A DNA stretch of 64,000 nt from Siphonodentalium dalli (GCA_032622095.1 CP136069.1:6126976-6190975), one strand, 5' to 3'; shown: positions 43,262-54,770, counted from the first letter of the stretch. Translations and numbers: made by a program. Notes: generated by a model from the sequence alone, not told the origin.

Positions 43262-45060
43262 ACCCATTATCACCGCTGCAACATCGTCAATATCATCATC
43301 ATCATTAACATCGTCCTCATCGTCATTGTTCCTATTGGTGCTATAATCGTCATCAGTGTCGTCGTCTACGTCATTATAATCATCAACATCATCTTTATCA
43401 TAATCAACACCATCATCATCATCATCATCATCATCATAATCAACACCATCATCATCATCATCATCATCATCAACATCATCATCAGCAGCATCATCAGCAT
43501 CATCATCATCATCATCATCATCATCTCTATCATCATCATCATCAGCATCAGCAGCATCATCATCATCAGCATCAGCATCATCATCATCATCTCTATCATC
43601 ATCATCATCTCTATCATCATCAGCAGCAGCAGCACTCATCATATCGTCATAATTGTCTACATTGTCATAAGCATCATAATCTTTATCATCATCATCACCG
43701 TCATCATTATTATCACCGTCGTCGTCATCATTTTCATCATCATCATCATCAGCAGCAGCATCCTCAGCATTGTCACCAGCATCAGTACTCAAAAGGCATA
43801 TCGTCATAATTGTCTACATCGTCATAAGCATCATAATCTTTATCATCAACATCACCGTCATCATTATTATCACCGTCGTCGTCATCATTGTCATTTTCAT
43901 CATCAGCAGCAGCAGCTGCATCATCATCATTGTCACCAGCATCAGTACTCTATAGACATATCGTCATCATCATTGTCGTCGTCATCATCATCAGCGTCAT
44001 CATCATCAGCAGCATCATCATCATTGTCACCAGCATCGGTACTCGATAGGCATATCGTCATAATTGTCTACATTGTCATAAGCATCATAATCTTTATCAC
44101 TGTCATCATTATTATCACCGTCGTCGTCATCATTGTCATTTTCATCATCATCAGCATCATCATCATCAGCAGCAGCAGCATCAGTACTCTATAGGCGTGT
44201 CGTCATCATTGTCGTCATCATCATCATCACCAGCAGCAGCATCATCATCATTGTCACCAGCATCAGTACTCTATAGGCGTGTCGTCATCATTGTCGTCAT
44301 CACCATCATCATCATCATCATCATCAGCATCATCACCATCATCAGCAGCAGCAGCATCATCATCATTGTCACCAGCATCAGTACTCGATAGGCATATCGT
44401 CATAATTGTCTACATTGTCATAAGCATCATAATCTTTATCACTGTCATCATTATTATCACCGTCGTCGTCATCATTGTCATTTTCATCATCATCAGCATC
44501 ATCATCATCACCAGCAGCAGCATCATCATCATTGTCACCAGCATCAGTACTCTATAGGCGTGTCGTCATCATTGTCGTCATCATCATCATCATCATCAGC
44601 ATCATCACCATCATCAGCAGCAGCAGCAGCATCATCATTGTCACCAGCATCAGTACTCGATAGGCATATCGTCATAATTGTCTACATTGTCATAAGCATC
44701 ATAATCTTTATCACTGTCATCATTATTATCACCGTCGTCGTCATCATTGTCATTTTCATCATCATCAGCATCATCATCATCACCAGCAGCAGCATCATCA
44801 TCATCAGCAGCAGCAGCATCATCATCATTGTCACCAGCATCAGTACTCTATAGGCGTATCGTCATCTTTGTCGTCATCATCATCATCATCACCATCATCA
44901 TCATCAGCAGCAGCATCATCATCATTGTCACCAGCACCAGTACTCTATAGGCATATCATCATCATCATCAGCAGCAGCATCATCATCATCATCAGCAGCA
45001 TCACCATCATCAGCAGCATCATCATTGTCACCAGCATCAGTACTCTATAGGCATATCGTC
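43262..45060. repeat. CAT trinucleotide tract with higher-order units (1.8 kb)
   Basis: Dominated by ATC/ATG and AGC triplets. Longer blocks recur, marked by CACCAGCATCAGTACTCTAT and GCATATCGTCATAATTGTCT, with starts near 43787, 43948, 44039, 44185, 44266, 44383, 44547, 44655, 44848 and 44940. Open frames on either strand (Ser-rich, Ile-rich, or Asp-rich) are artefacts of triplet periodicity. Confidence 0.9.
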
Positions 45061-45156
45061 ATAATTGTCTACATCGTCATCATCTGTAGTATCATATAGT
45101 AATCATCATCGGCAACACCCATCGTCATCACTCTTTGCATTACACTCATAATTCGT

Positions 45157-45251
45157 ACAGTAATGCCCAAAGTAATTGACCACTTAACCACAGAAGAATT
45201 ATGGGTAATTTTTCAGGATTTAGTCGGAAATATGGCTTATTGCCATTCATC
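45157..45251 (+). mobile_element. Family D element, half copy D3
   Basis: ACAGTAATGCCCAAAGTAAT, CACAGAAGAATTATGGG, TTCAGGATTTAGTCGG, and the end TTCATCGGAAAGCTCTC. The end abuts a family B core at GCCTCGCAT, the mirror image of the junction at 13508. Confidence 0.65.
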
Positions 45252-45622
45252 GGAAAGCTCTCGCCTCGCATTTATAAGAGAAGGCATTGGCCTAACAATT
45301 TTTTATCATGTTTTTTAAATAAATGTTTCTTACAATTTTTAGGATATAAAATAAAAAAAACATCCATTACCCTGCAGGGAGCCCCACACATATAGAAACA
45401 GCATATAGAAGAGTGTCGTCTGCTCATGTTTGTCTGGGGCTCTGTATGGGTGAAATTATAAAATTGTTAAAGAATACAAGAAACAATTAAAAAATATTGT
45501 TAGGCCAATGCATTCTCTTATGTATGCGATGCGACCTATGGTCGACTCGCATATATAAGAGAATGCATTGGCACAGGGTAACAAAATCCCGACTTACGAC
45601 TGGATTTGATATGGCGGGTCAG
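45252..45622. mobile_element. Family B palindromic MITE, copy B3 (left end missing)
   Basis: It starts in the middle of the first palindrome, and includes the S hairpin (45371-45450) and second palindrome (45505-45573). The right terminal repeat ends GCGGGTCAG with a C-to-G change in the last triplet. Confidence 0.7.
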
Positions 45623-45959
45623 ATATGCAAAACAGCGACGATATCTACACAAACAGAGTTGGATGAAAGAGAATAGACACTTTAGTTTTTTGAGTGTATA
45701 TCTCGGATGAGTGAGGGTAATGGGCATTGTGCATAATTGATTCTGCGTGTTTTATGACTGGTTACCCTTCCTTTGTCACATTTATACGTAGGTATCAGAC
45801 ACTGGTCTATTTTCTCCCATCGATAATTGCTAATGAATCGCTCATTGTATTCCAGGTCAGCGACAACACACGTTGGGAGAGTTTGATGAGCATATTCACT
45901 AAACAATAAAATCCGACATTATCCGTCTCCGATTCCGAGCTTCAAGAACTTCGACTGTC

Positions 45960-46129
45960 CTAAAATTTGGAATTATCAAAATGGGAATGAATGCAGGCGA
46001 TCTGATCCGTGACTACTGGTATGTTGTTCGGCGGCGTGTCCATATTCATAGCTAATACAATGGATTTTACATAATATCGTCCGAGTTTCTGAAAGGGATC
46101 AAGTAGCCAGCGATAAGTGTTCAGCCAAT
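45960..46129 (+). other. Probable 5' untranslated sequence upstream of the channel exon
   Basis: No repeat is visible here and it is less AT-rich than its surroundings. Stops precede the ATG in frame, and the context CCAATATGG is not a strong Kozak match. A TTCCAG at 45850-45855 could be an acceptor of a 5' exon. The transcription start is unknown. Confidence 0.35.
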
Positions 46130-46639
46130 ATGGTTGACTCTGACAACAGAGTAATTCTGAACGTGGGAGGTATACGACACGAGACGTACAAAGCAACGTT
46201 GAAAAAGATTCCGGCTACTCGGCTTTCCCGTCTAACGGAAGCCCTAGCGAACTACGATCCCGTACTAAATGAGTATTTCTTTGATCGGCACCCTGGGGTG
46301 TTCGCGCAGATTCTGAACTACTATAGGTCGGGTAAACTCCACTACCCGACGGACGTGTGCGGTCCATTATTTGAGGAGGAGTTGGAGTTCTGGGGCCTGG
46401 ACTCCAATCAAGTTGAACCGTGTTGTTGGATGACGTATACGTCACACAGAGACACGCAGGACGTTTTGTCCATTCTAGATCGGCTTGACCTAGATACGGA
46501 CAAACCTACGGAGGAGGATTTGATGAAAAAATTCGGCTATGAAGAGCAGTTTAAGAATGGACAGCTCAGTTGTTGGCAACGAGTCGCTCCTAAAATATGG
46601 TCATTATTCGACGAACCCTATGCCTCCACTACTTCAAAG
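46130..46639 (+). CDS. First coding exon of a Shaw-type (Kv3) voltage-gated potassium channel, T1 domain
   Basis: ATG at 46130 opens 170 codons ending exactly at a splice donor. The product is the cytoplasmic T1 (BTB/POZ-like) tetramerisation domain, which assembles four subunits under the membrane pore. Seen: [20 protein letters not shown] at residues 9-28, the hallmark [20 protein letters not shown] near 50-69, and [13 protein letters not shown] at 77-89. The zinc site HX5CX20CC of non-Shaker channels is intact (H71, C77, C98, C99). [12 protein letters not shown] near 156-167 precedes the expected first membrane segment. Family knowledge: in Kv3/Shaw genes the first coding exon also ends at this point. 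No S1-S6 exon or pore motif is found downstream in the window, so the rest of the gene lies outside it or is lost. The frame continues 11 codons into the intron and stops at 46673. KCNC/Shaw is the best subfamily; the exact orthologue is not settled. Confidence 0.9.
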
Positions 46640-46645
46640 GTAGGT
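46636..46645 (+). promoter_or_regulatory. Splice donor of the Shaw-type channel exon
   Basis: CAAAG|GTAGGT with GT at 46640-46641 is a near-consensus 5' splice site. It lies exactly where homology to the channel stops and leaves a phase-0 junction after codon 170. Confidence 0.8.
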
Positions 46646-47515
46646 TGTATATCATCAGACATCGTCCCAGAATGAACTACTACTGGTGAAAAACACGAAT
46701 AGGTACTACGTACGTCACTAGAATCTGTGTTCTTTCTATAAATTCATTATGCGACTATACTCTATAAGCTGTTGGTATTTATTATCGGTAGTAATTAATT
46801 ATGCGACTTCTCTAAGCTGTTCGTATTTCTTATCGGTAGTAATTAGTTATGCGACTACTCTAAGCTGTTCGTATTTCTTATCGGTAGTAATTAATTATGC
46901 GACTACTCCTTTTTCTTATCATTATTTGTTCATCAAGCGAAATGTATAAACTGTTGTGACGAATTCATAGCGTACGAAACAACTTTCTGGTAAAGGAACA
47001 AGTTATTTACTATCGCCAATGAATGGGGTAAACATCTGCCGATCGTGATAGGCCTCGTGATAGGCCTCTTGTTGGTAAGGAACAGGTTATTTGCTTAAAG
47101 ACATATTATGTGCTTACGTCACCACTTCTAATTGATATTTTTCCGACTCTGCCACTACTCACATTTGAAGAAAGCATCATTAATCTATCTTAGCAAAATA
47201 GTCAACAACATCGGCTATGACATTTCTTTGAGCACAATCCCATTGTTGCAATCGTTCCCTGACTTTTGGCAAAGTACACCAATTCCCAAGGCTGGCGAAG
47301 GAATAGTTCAATGATTATCCCATTGTTAGGCACCCGCAACTCATAACAAACAAATCGCACGGGCGCTTCAAAGTGGGAACAGTCCGTGTTGTTTCGGACA
47401 TATCTATTCACATTCAGTTCATGTTAATCACGTTTGTGTGCGTGGCTAACCGGCTATTGTGTCCAATCGCGGCCAGCGCACGGCACATTTCCAGTTTATT
47501 ATGTGTGATCAATTG
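46640..47515 (+). other. Start of putative channel intron, otherwise featureless
   Basis: Apart from the ~48-bp repeat, this stretch shows no exon, long inverted repeat or mobile element that I can support. The intron call rests on the donor at 46640. Confidence 0.4.
46755..46915. repeat. ~48-bp tandem repeat, about 3 copies, in the putative intron
   Basis: Units: TAATTAATTATGCGACTACT then CTAAGCTGTTCGTATTTCTT and ATCGGTAG, with small deletions. Confidence 0.8.
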
Positions 47516-47519
47516 TGCT

Positions 47520-47620
47520 CTAAGTCGGTCAGAGCACGCGAATTGTTCTTTACCAGAATAAATCTCGTCTCTGACTCGATTGATTCTGGTAAAGAACAAT
47601 TCGTGTGCTCTAACCATTAC
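47520..47620. repeat. Hairpin (foldback element)
   Basis: CAGAGCACGCGAATTGTTCT and TTACCAGAAT pair with ATTCTGGTAAAGAACAATTC and GTGTGCTCT; arms ~32 bp, loop ~26 bp. Confidence 0.75.
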
Positions 47621-47657
47621 GTAAAACATGACATATGAACTGCACAGAAATCTAAAC

Positions 47658-47712
47658 ATGCAGTCCGTCACTCGTCCCGTCCGTCCGTCACTCGTCCCGT
47701 CCGTCACTCGTC
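47658..47712. repeat. Short tandem repeat of CCGTCACTCGTCCCGTCCGT
   Basis: Three partly overlapping copies of CGTCACTCGTCCCG. Confidence 0.8.
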
Positions 47713-47811
47713 CCGAACAAATCGCCGATAAACTAACGATAATAAGTCAGACAATTCTTCAAGGATTGGCCCTTTATAAACGGACAATCGTACCTAAAAT
47801 GTTCGCTAATT

Positions 47812-47852
47812 AATGGACAATCCGACCACGCGTGGCACGCGGATTGTCCACT
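47812..47852. repeat. Small hairpin
   Basis: TGGACAATCCG pairs with CGGATTGTCCA around ACCACGCGTGGCACG, itself partly symmetric. Confidence 0.6.
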
Positions 47853-48121
47853 AAATGACGACATGTATAGCTAATCCTGCATGTTAGCTTCATATTTAAT
47901 ATGAAGGGCAATAACTCTATAAAGAATGTTAATTTACTAAATAACGGCGATTTGTATGAGAAGAAGTGTTTTTGACGAAATAACAGAGATATTTGAAGAA
48001 GATTTTTGACGAAATAACGGAAATATTCGAAGAAGTGTTTTTAAAGAGCAATTTAGGGGATATAGAAACTGAACAGAAGTAACTAAAACAATGTTAATTT
48101 GAGATTATGGATACTTCTCAG

Positions 48122-48410
48122 CAGATGAGGCCAAAGCAAAATGAGGTCCCCAGGGGTGAATATAAGTACCCAGATGGTGAATATTGTGATGGGCACCCAT
48201 TTGCGAACCCCGATTATGCAATGTGTCGTCTGCCAACTATACTAAACTAAACAACAAAAAGAAATGTTCTCAAGAAGAACAAAATTACAAATTTTATAAT
48301 AAAGATACTTTCCAGAAAAGATGAGGCCCAAGCAGAATGAGTTCCACAGAAGGTGTATTTAGTGATGCCAGCCCGCTGTGTGCGGTACCGTTACTAAATT
48401 CACCCTATGT
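48122..48410. mobile_element. Foldback family F, copy F2 (partial)
   Basis: AGCAAAATGAGGTCCCCAGG, GGTGAATATTGTGATGGGCA, ATGTGTCGTCTGCC, and then a second module GCCAGCCCGCTGTGTGCGGT. Outer ends are lost; the following minisatellite begins at the right edge. Confidence 0.55.
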
Positions 48411-48411
48411 G

Positions 48412-48678
48412 CGGCACCTGTCCACGGCCCCACTCTGAGATACATGTAGGCGGCTTTCACCTGTCCACAGCCCCACTGCGAGATACATGTAGGCGGCTTT
48501 CACCTGTCCACAGCCCCACTGCGAGATACATGTAGGCGGCTTTCATCTGTCCACAGCCCCACTGCGAGATACATGTAGGCGGCTTTCACCTGCCCACAGC
48601 CCCACTGCGAGATACATGTATAGGCGGCTTTCACCTGTCCACGACCCCACTCCGAGATACATGTAGGTGGCTTTCCGA
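48412..48678. repeat. 43-bp minisatellite, 6 units
   Basis: Unit: GGCGGCTTTCACCTGTCCAC then AGCCCCACTGCGAGATACAT and GTA. The first unit seems to arise from the F2 sequence ACTAAATTCACCCTATGTGCGG-like flank. Confidence 0.9.
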
Positions 48679-48679
48679 G

Positions 48680-49470
48680 ACACGGATATATCATTCCACT
48701 AGTTATAGCTCTCCGTAAATTGGACCAAAGCGGCGTTCGCGTTCCCGCGATAGGTACAAGAGTACAAATGATGAATGTAGAAATATTCTATGGTGACGTG
48801 ACAGTTAGGTGTGATTCTTAATCAGAAGCAGTAAAGATTTGCCATGTCACCATGGAAACGAAAACTATGATTCTTCTCCATGGTAATCGTGTCTTATAAT
48901 GTAAGACTAATATATTGCACCGTTATATAGTCATTCCGATGCCACCCGATAACTGTTTAAATGATTCGGTCTTCGCGAGAGGTGTGACAGACTGAAGCGA
49001 TCGATATGCTATCGACGCCATTGTTCCTGTGCTATACATATATCCTCTGAGCGGGAGGGAAATACATATATCCTCTAAGCGGGAGAAAATGGCGGCAATC
49101 CAAGACACGTTCGCTCGCGAGGAAAATCAATATACGGATCAGTAGAAGCTGTGCTATTATTCGTGTTAGACGGGGCGATAATTTCATTAGGTCAGATTAC
49201 GGTAGTTCCGGGCATTAATGACTTATTTTGGTATAATTCGCATTGATTTATGGGTAGAAATAATATCCCATAATTCATTTCATACGCCGCTGCAATAGCA
49301 CCGTCTGCTATTTTTCTCAAAGTGAATAGAACCCGATTAATTGACAGCCGCAATCAAATGGTATTGATGTTTTAATACAAATTTGATAATCACCATAGAA
49401 AAACCTCTCGAGTTGATACAATTAACCTGATAGCTCGTAGCATCAGACTAAGGCTTGAGTGACATACTCG
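48680..49470. other. No recognisable gene
   Basis: It contains a two-unit ACATATATCCTCTRAGCGGG repeat (49035-49084) and is otherwise unremarkable. Confidence 0.5.
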
Positions 49471-49473
49471 CTG

Positions 49474-50625
49474 TTTTTTGTGAAAAGTATCGCTAAAGAG
49501 GACTTATGTTTTATTGTTTAGTCACGATTATGTGTTTGGACACTTGTGAGTCAATACTTCATGGTCGCGGGATCAATGCAGAGTGTGTTTCGTCTCACGG
49601 CGAGTCATGCAGTACATTTAACCAGTCATGGTCGGGATCAATGCAGAATGGGGCGATTCATTCCATTACGCTCGCGTACTTCGAGTACTGATATTACAAT
49701 GATAAAAATAATGATCAAAATTGTTAAAGAATGTAAGAAAACATGATAAAAAAAATGATAAGAATTTTTAAAGAATGTAAATTTTTTTTATAAAAATTGT
49801 TATAGAATGTAAGAAAAAATTATAAAATAATGATAAAATTGTTAAAGAATGTAAGAAAAAATTATAAAAATTGTTATAGAATGTAAGAAAAAATGATAAA
49901 AATTGTTAAAGAATGTACTAAAATTTAATAAAAAAATAATAAAAAATTGTAAGGCCAATGCATTATCTTATATATGCGAAGCGACCTATGGTCTTTAATA
50001 TTAATATTAATGTTTAATATCTAAGAGGATTGTGAAAAGTATCGCGAAAGAGGACTTGTGTTATATTTATATAGTCACGATTATGTGTTTGGACACTTGT
50101 GAGTCAATACTTCATGATCGGGATCAATGCAGAGTGTGTTTCGTCTCATGGCGAGTCATGCAGTACATTTAACCAGTCATGGTCGGGATCAATGCAGAAT
50201 GGGGCGATTCCTTGCATTACGCTCGCGTACTTCGAGTACTGAAATTACAATGATAAAAAAAATGATAAAAATTGTTAAAGAATGTAAGAAAAAATTATAA
50301 AAAATTTTTTTTTATAAAAATTGCTGAAGAATGTAAGAAAAAATTATAAAAATTGTTATAGAATGTTAGAAAAAATGATAAAATATGATAAAATTGTTAA
50401 AGAATGTACGAAAATTTAATAACAAAATAATAACAAATTGTAAGGCCAATGCATTATCTTATATATGCGACCTATGGTCTTTAATATTAATATTAATGTT
50501 TAATTTATATAGTCACGATTACGTGTTTGGACACTTGTGAGTCAATACTTCATGATCGGGATCAATGCAGAGTGTGTTTCGCCTCAGGGCGAGTCATGCA
50601 GTACATTTAACCAATCGATTTCCAC
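49474..50625. repeat. ~500-bp tandem duplication, 2.2 copies
   Basis: TTGTGAAAAGTATCGC starts at ~49479 and ~50031; GTCACGATTATGTGTTTGGA recurs at ~49521, ~50083 and ~50510. Each copy contains GGGATCAATGCAGAGTGTGT, an AT-rich run of GTTAAAGAATGTAAGAAAAA units, and half a palindromic core (GGCCAATGCATTATCTTATA) ending GACCTATGGTCTTTAATATT. Third copy is cut after ~120 bp. Confidence 0.8.
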
Positions 50626-50939
50626 CTTCATTACATACAACGTAACACTTGTGCCGAGGTTGAATCACCATACAGCGTTCATGTTTTGGTACCTTGTTTA
50701 CACATACACGTCATATAAGTATGCGTCTTAATGAAATCCATATATCGATATTCGAAAACACACCACACCCAACAATGGTGAGTCAAAGAGACAGGAACAG
50801 AGGGATACTTTGGATATGCAATGTATCACTTATCGTCCCGTGTCTGTTCATGCAGTATATACTGGTTTTTGTAGCTACAAGGCGAGACGGTAGCAAAAAC
50901 GCATACTTTACCTCAATTCTTCACAGACAAGAACCATTT

Positions 50940-51252
50940 GGAGCACACTTACGTTTTTTATATCTTTTCTTACATTTTTTTTTAAAACAATTTTTATAAA
51001 AATTTTTTATAATTTTGTCTTACATTCTCTAACTTCTCTCATTTTTTATCATTATTTCACGCAATAATTTTTTCTCACTTTTTTCATTTTTTCTTTCATT
51101 ATTTAAAAATGATAAAAGATAATATAAATTTGTTTAGGCCAATGCATTCTCTTATATATGCTCGACTCGCATATATAATCCTCATATATAAGAGAATGCA
51201 TATGCACAGGGGTTTCGAAAAAATTCTGGAAGCTCCCGCCATGAAAGGATTA
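50940..51252. mobile_element. Family C palindromic MITE, right half C4
   Basis: An AT-rich spacer leads to one shortened palindrome (51137-51208), then CACAGGGGTTTCGAAAAAAT, GGAAGCTCCCGCCATGAAAG and GATTAA. This is the family C right end with a mutated TTAA context. Confidence 0.55.
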
Positions 51253-51445
51253 ACTATACATATATCATATATTCGAGGGATGTGGAAATTATAATAGCTC
51301 TTTAATATATTAATTCTGACAGTGAATACAGCGTATGTACGCTACGATGATACATCCCAGGTGTACTGTAGAGTTCCCGGATGTAACGTAGAGTCCACTA
51401 ACAAGTTACAATGATATAATTATTCCACATGCCGGGTATGCATAT

Positions 51446-51897
51446 GTGACCCGCCATATCAAATCCAGTCGGAAGTCGGGATTTTTTTTACCCTGTGCCA
51501 ATGCATTCTCTTATATATGCGAGTCGACCATAGGTCGCCTCGCATATATAAGAGAATGCATTGGCATAACAATTTTAATAATTTGTTCTTGTATTCTTTA
51601 ACAATTTTATAATTTAACCCATACAGAGCCCCAGACAAACATGAGCAGACGACACTCTTCTATATGCTTCTATATATGTGTGGGGCTCCCTGCAGGGTAA
51701 ATAGATGTTTTTTTATTTTATGTCCTAAAAATTGTAAGAAACATTTATTTAAAAAACATGATAAAAAATTGTTAGGCCAATGCATTCTCTTATATATGCG
51801 AGGCGACCTATGGTCGACTCGCATATATATAAGAGAATGCATTGGCACAGGGTAAAAAAAATCCCGACTTACGACTGGATTTGATATGGCGGGTCAC
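51446..51897. mobile_element. Family B palindromic MITE, copy B4 (complete)
   Basis: 452 bp, GTGACCC ... GGGTCAC, terminal repeats ~46 bp. Palindromes at 51495-51565 and 51775-51845, S hairpin at 51610-51695. ATAT on both sides (51442-51445 and 51898-51901). Confidence 0.85.
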
Positions 51898-52284
51898 ATA
51901 TGGGTGAAAAACGAAATATGTTCTACAGTCTAATTGTGCTATATACAAGTCGGTTAGTATAGATTGTCCAATAATATTACCACCTGTATGAAGAGTGGTG
52001 CTGAAAGTGTCAGGTTGGTTCATTTGCAGCAAGGATCAGTCAATGGTCTGACCACTACCACCACGAATACTTAATATAAGGGAATGTTTAATACATTATG
52101 TGTACGTTATGACAATGATCCGCGCAGACAGACGTATCGATGCCACTGGGCTCTGTTTTGTAGTTTGGTATGTATATAACACACATACATACATATATAC
52201 GCACAGACAGCAGTTCCTAAATATATAGGAGATAAAATGTAGCTTATGTGCTTTCGGTGCCAAAACATGCGATATGATTATGTT

Positions 52285-52520
52285 AGTTCGTTCGGGACAT
52301 GGGTCATTCTATTTGACGGTAGGTTGGTTCATTCGGGACATGGGTCATTCTATTTGACGGTAGGTTAGTTCGTTCGGGACATGGGTCATTCTATTTGACG
52401 GTAGGTTGGTTCATTCGGGACATGGGTCAGTCTATTTGACGGTAGGTTGGTTCGTTCGGGACATGGGTCAGTCTATTTGACGGTAGGTTGGTTCATTCGG
52501 GACATGGGTCAGTCTATTTT
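52285..52520. repeat. 41-bp minisatellite, ~6 units
   Basis: Unit: TTGGTTCATTCGGGACATGG then GTCAGTCTATTTGACGGTAG, with TTAG/TTGG and CATT/CAGT variants alternating. Confidence 0.9.
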
Positions 52521-52659
52521 ACTGACTTCTGCGATAACTCTCTTGGTTTCTACAATGCCGTGAACACCACCTCAGAATTCCGTTAAAACAACTAATCCTT
52601 TAAATTATTACAAAAACCACGGCTTCTTACTGCCGGTTTCTCATTCACCACACCAGAAA

Positions 52660-53095
52660 GCCTCTAAATGCGGACCAAAATCTACTAATGCTGGCAGAAA
52701 TAGGTCCCCAGAAGGTGAATTTAGTCACGCTATACCCCCGCACATTTTCTGGAATTTAATTGTATTAAGTTTTTAGTTTCTTGAGAAACTTCTTCATAGA
52801 GATTCTTCTTCTTCTTCTTTTTTCAGTTTAGTTTCTCTATATCCCCAAATTGGCAGACGACACATTGCATAATCGATGTACCCAATGTGTGCACATCACA
52901 ATATTCACCATTTTGGAACTTAAATCTGAATCTATGTCTCCAATAGCAGAGGAGGCCATGCAGAATGAGGTCCACATATGATGATTTTGTGGCGCTATAC
53001 CCCGCTGTGCGTGGCAGCGTCACTAAATTCACCCTTTGTGGACCCCACTCTGCAAATGTCCGGCACCATTTCTCAGGCCTAACTTCGATGTGAGT
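52660..53095. mobile_element. Foldback family F, copy F3 (inverted)
   Basis: Same module order as F1 but on the opposite strand: GGTCCCCAGAAGGTGAATTT, then AAATTGGCAGACGACACATT, CACAATATTCACCATTTTGG, then GAGGTCCACATATGATGATT and ACCCCACTCTGCAAATG. Modules are more decayed than in F4. Confidence 0.6.
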
Positions 53096-53368
53096 CATTT
53101 TCGAGCCAATTATTCCTATACTTTCCTCGGCCTGTTGTATATATTACGGTATATATATATATATTTATAAACATTTATGTAGTGAAGTTGCACTATACTT
53201 CAAAGAGGTTGCAAATGGTAAATAAATAAATATTGCCGCAGCAACGAACGTCGGCCATTATTCTTATGACTCTTTATGTGCTCACTTTCAACGTGATCAG
53301 TTGAATAAAAAGTTCCCAAAATATTGTAACCTGACCATACCAGCTACAGAGTTACCACCCCTGGTTTA

Positions 53369-53637
53369 CCCTTACATGACTGGAATTTCCTGAAATTTTG
53401 CGAAAACTCTATGCCAATGCATTTTCTTATATATTTGAGTCTCCCATAAGGAACCTCATATACAAGATAATACATGCATTGGCCTTACAGTGTTTACCTT
53501 GGCTTTGAGAGCCAGTGTATTTTCTTATATATGTGCGAGGCTCCCTAATAATAAATTATGGGAAACTCGCATATATAAGATAATACAATACCACGTGCTC
53601 ATTAATGCTGCACCAGCGCAGCTCTGTCATGAAAGGG
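53369..53637. mobile_element. Family C palindromic MITE, copy C5
   Basis: Left CCCTTACATGACTGGAATTT and CCTGAAATTTTGCGAAAAC; right CAGCGCAGCTCTGTCATGAA and AGGG. Two decayed palindromes (53413-53485 and 53512-53592). Left flank TTTA, right flank ATAA, so the TTAA pair has mutated or was imprecise. Confidence 0.6.
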
Positions 53638-53673
53638 ATAATAACCGAGGCGATATATAAATTTAATGTTTAA

Positions 53674-53762
53674 CCCACAGAGAGCCTCACACATATGGAA
53701 ATATGCACTACAGAGTGTCGTCTGCTGCAGTCTATATTGGCACGCTATGCGTCATTAAGGGG
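53674..53762. mobile_element. S hairpin element S2, TTAA-flanked
   Basis: CCCACAGAGAGCCTCACACA on the left, GTGTCGTCTGCTGCAGTC near the turn, GTCATTAAGGGG on the right. Exact TTAA on both sides (53670-53673 and 53763-53766). The right arm is rearranged. Confidence 0.65.
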
Positions 53763-53850
53763 TTAAAAATGCCGTGCTAATTGGTTATGATGTAGAAAAA
53801 GAGAAATATTAGTCCGTTACGATTTGTGCAAATTGTTCGTGGCAAGCCTT

Positions 53851-54097
53851 GAAATAGTGTGCCTGTCATTTGCAGAATGAGGTCCCCAGAAGGTGAATTT
53901 AGTTATGCTACCCCGCATAGCGGACTAGCATCACCAAATTCACCCTCTGGGAACCTCATTCTGCTGAGGTGTAAGCAGAATGGGGTTCCCAGAGGGTGAA
54001 TTTTGTGATGCTAGCCCGCTATGCGGGGTAGCATCACTAAATTCACCCTCTGGGAACCCCATTCTGCAAATGACAGACACACTATTTCAAGGCTTGG
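53851..54097. mobile_element. Foldback family F, compact copy F4
   Basis: AAGCCTTGAAATAGTGTGCC and TGTCATTTGCAGAATG are mirrored by CATTCTGCAAATGACAGACA and CACTATTTCAAGGCTT. Two hairpin modules (TCCCCAGAAGG ... CCTCTGGGAACC and TTCCCAGAGGG ... CCTCTGGGAACCCC) lie inside. The 247-bp copy shows the true ends of family F. Confidence 0.8.
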
Positions 54098-54770
54098 TTC
54101 GTGGTCAACCAGCGACGCAGAGACCACTAATTACCGTGTATTACCAACCAAACAAAACTGTCAATAGTAGATGAATACCGTGAAATTGATAGTCTGCTCC
54201 GACTGATCGTTCATGGTCCGCACTATCGTCTGATAATTGAGTTAGGGGAGATAATTTGTTTTCTGAATACGATTGATTATTTACTGATATGGTGACGTAA
54301 TGTCCGCCTGTGGTCTGTGCTGCGCAACTTTTCCAAGCATAGTGTTAAAGTGATGTGAAACACCCGGTAGGTTGATCAAATAGAAATGGAGAATAATCTT
54401 GCGCAAAGTAGTTATTTGTACAAATATAATATCCAAATTGCCCCACACGACGTCATTCTTATATATTAATTAAATGCAGTTACTCTCGATGGCGAAATCG
54501 TTTTCGTTAGTTTATCTCCGATAGTTGCGTCCCGAATCGAGAAGTAAATCTTTACAATTTTGCGTGGTTCAGACGATGTTTTCTATAGAGTGGTACGGTC
54601 GATTTGCTTGTAATATTCGGCGATTTTATTAGAATGCTACATTCTCCCAGTTGGCATAGAGCCTGAATACTAACTTATCAGTTTCGCGCCCCCGAACAAG
54701 TCCATAATATGTGTTTAAACATGAAACAAGAAAACTGATGCGATGAATTATCTGCATCAAACGCAAGAAC
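54098..54770. other. No recognisable feature
   Basis: Non-repetitive sequence without a supported gene. Confidence 0.5.
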
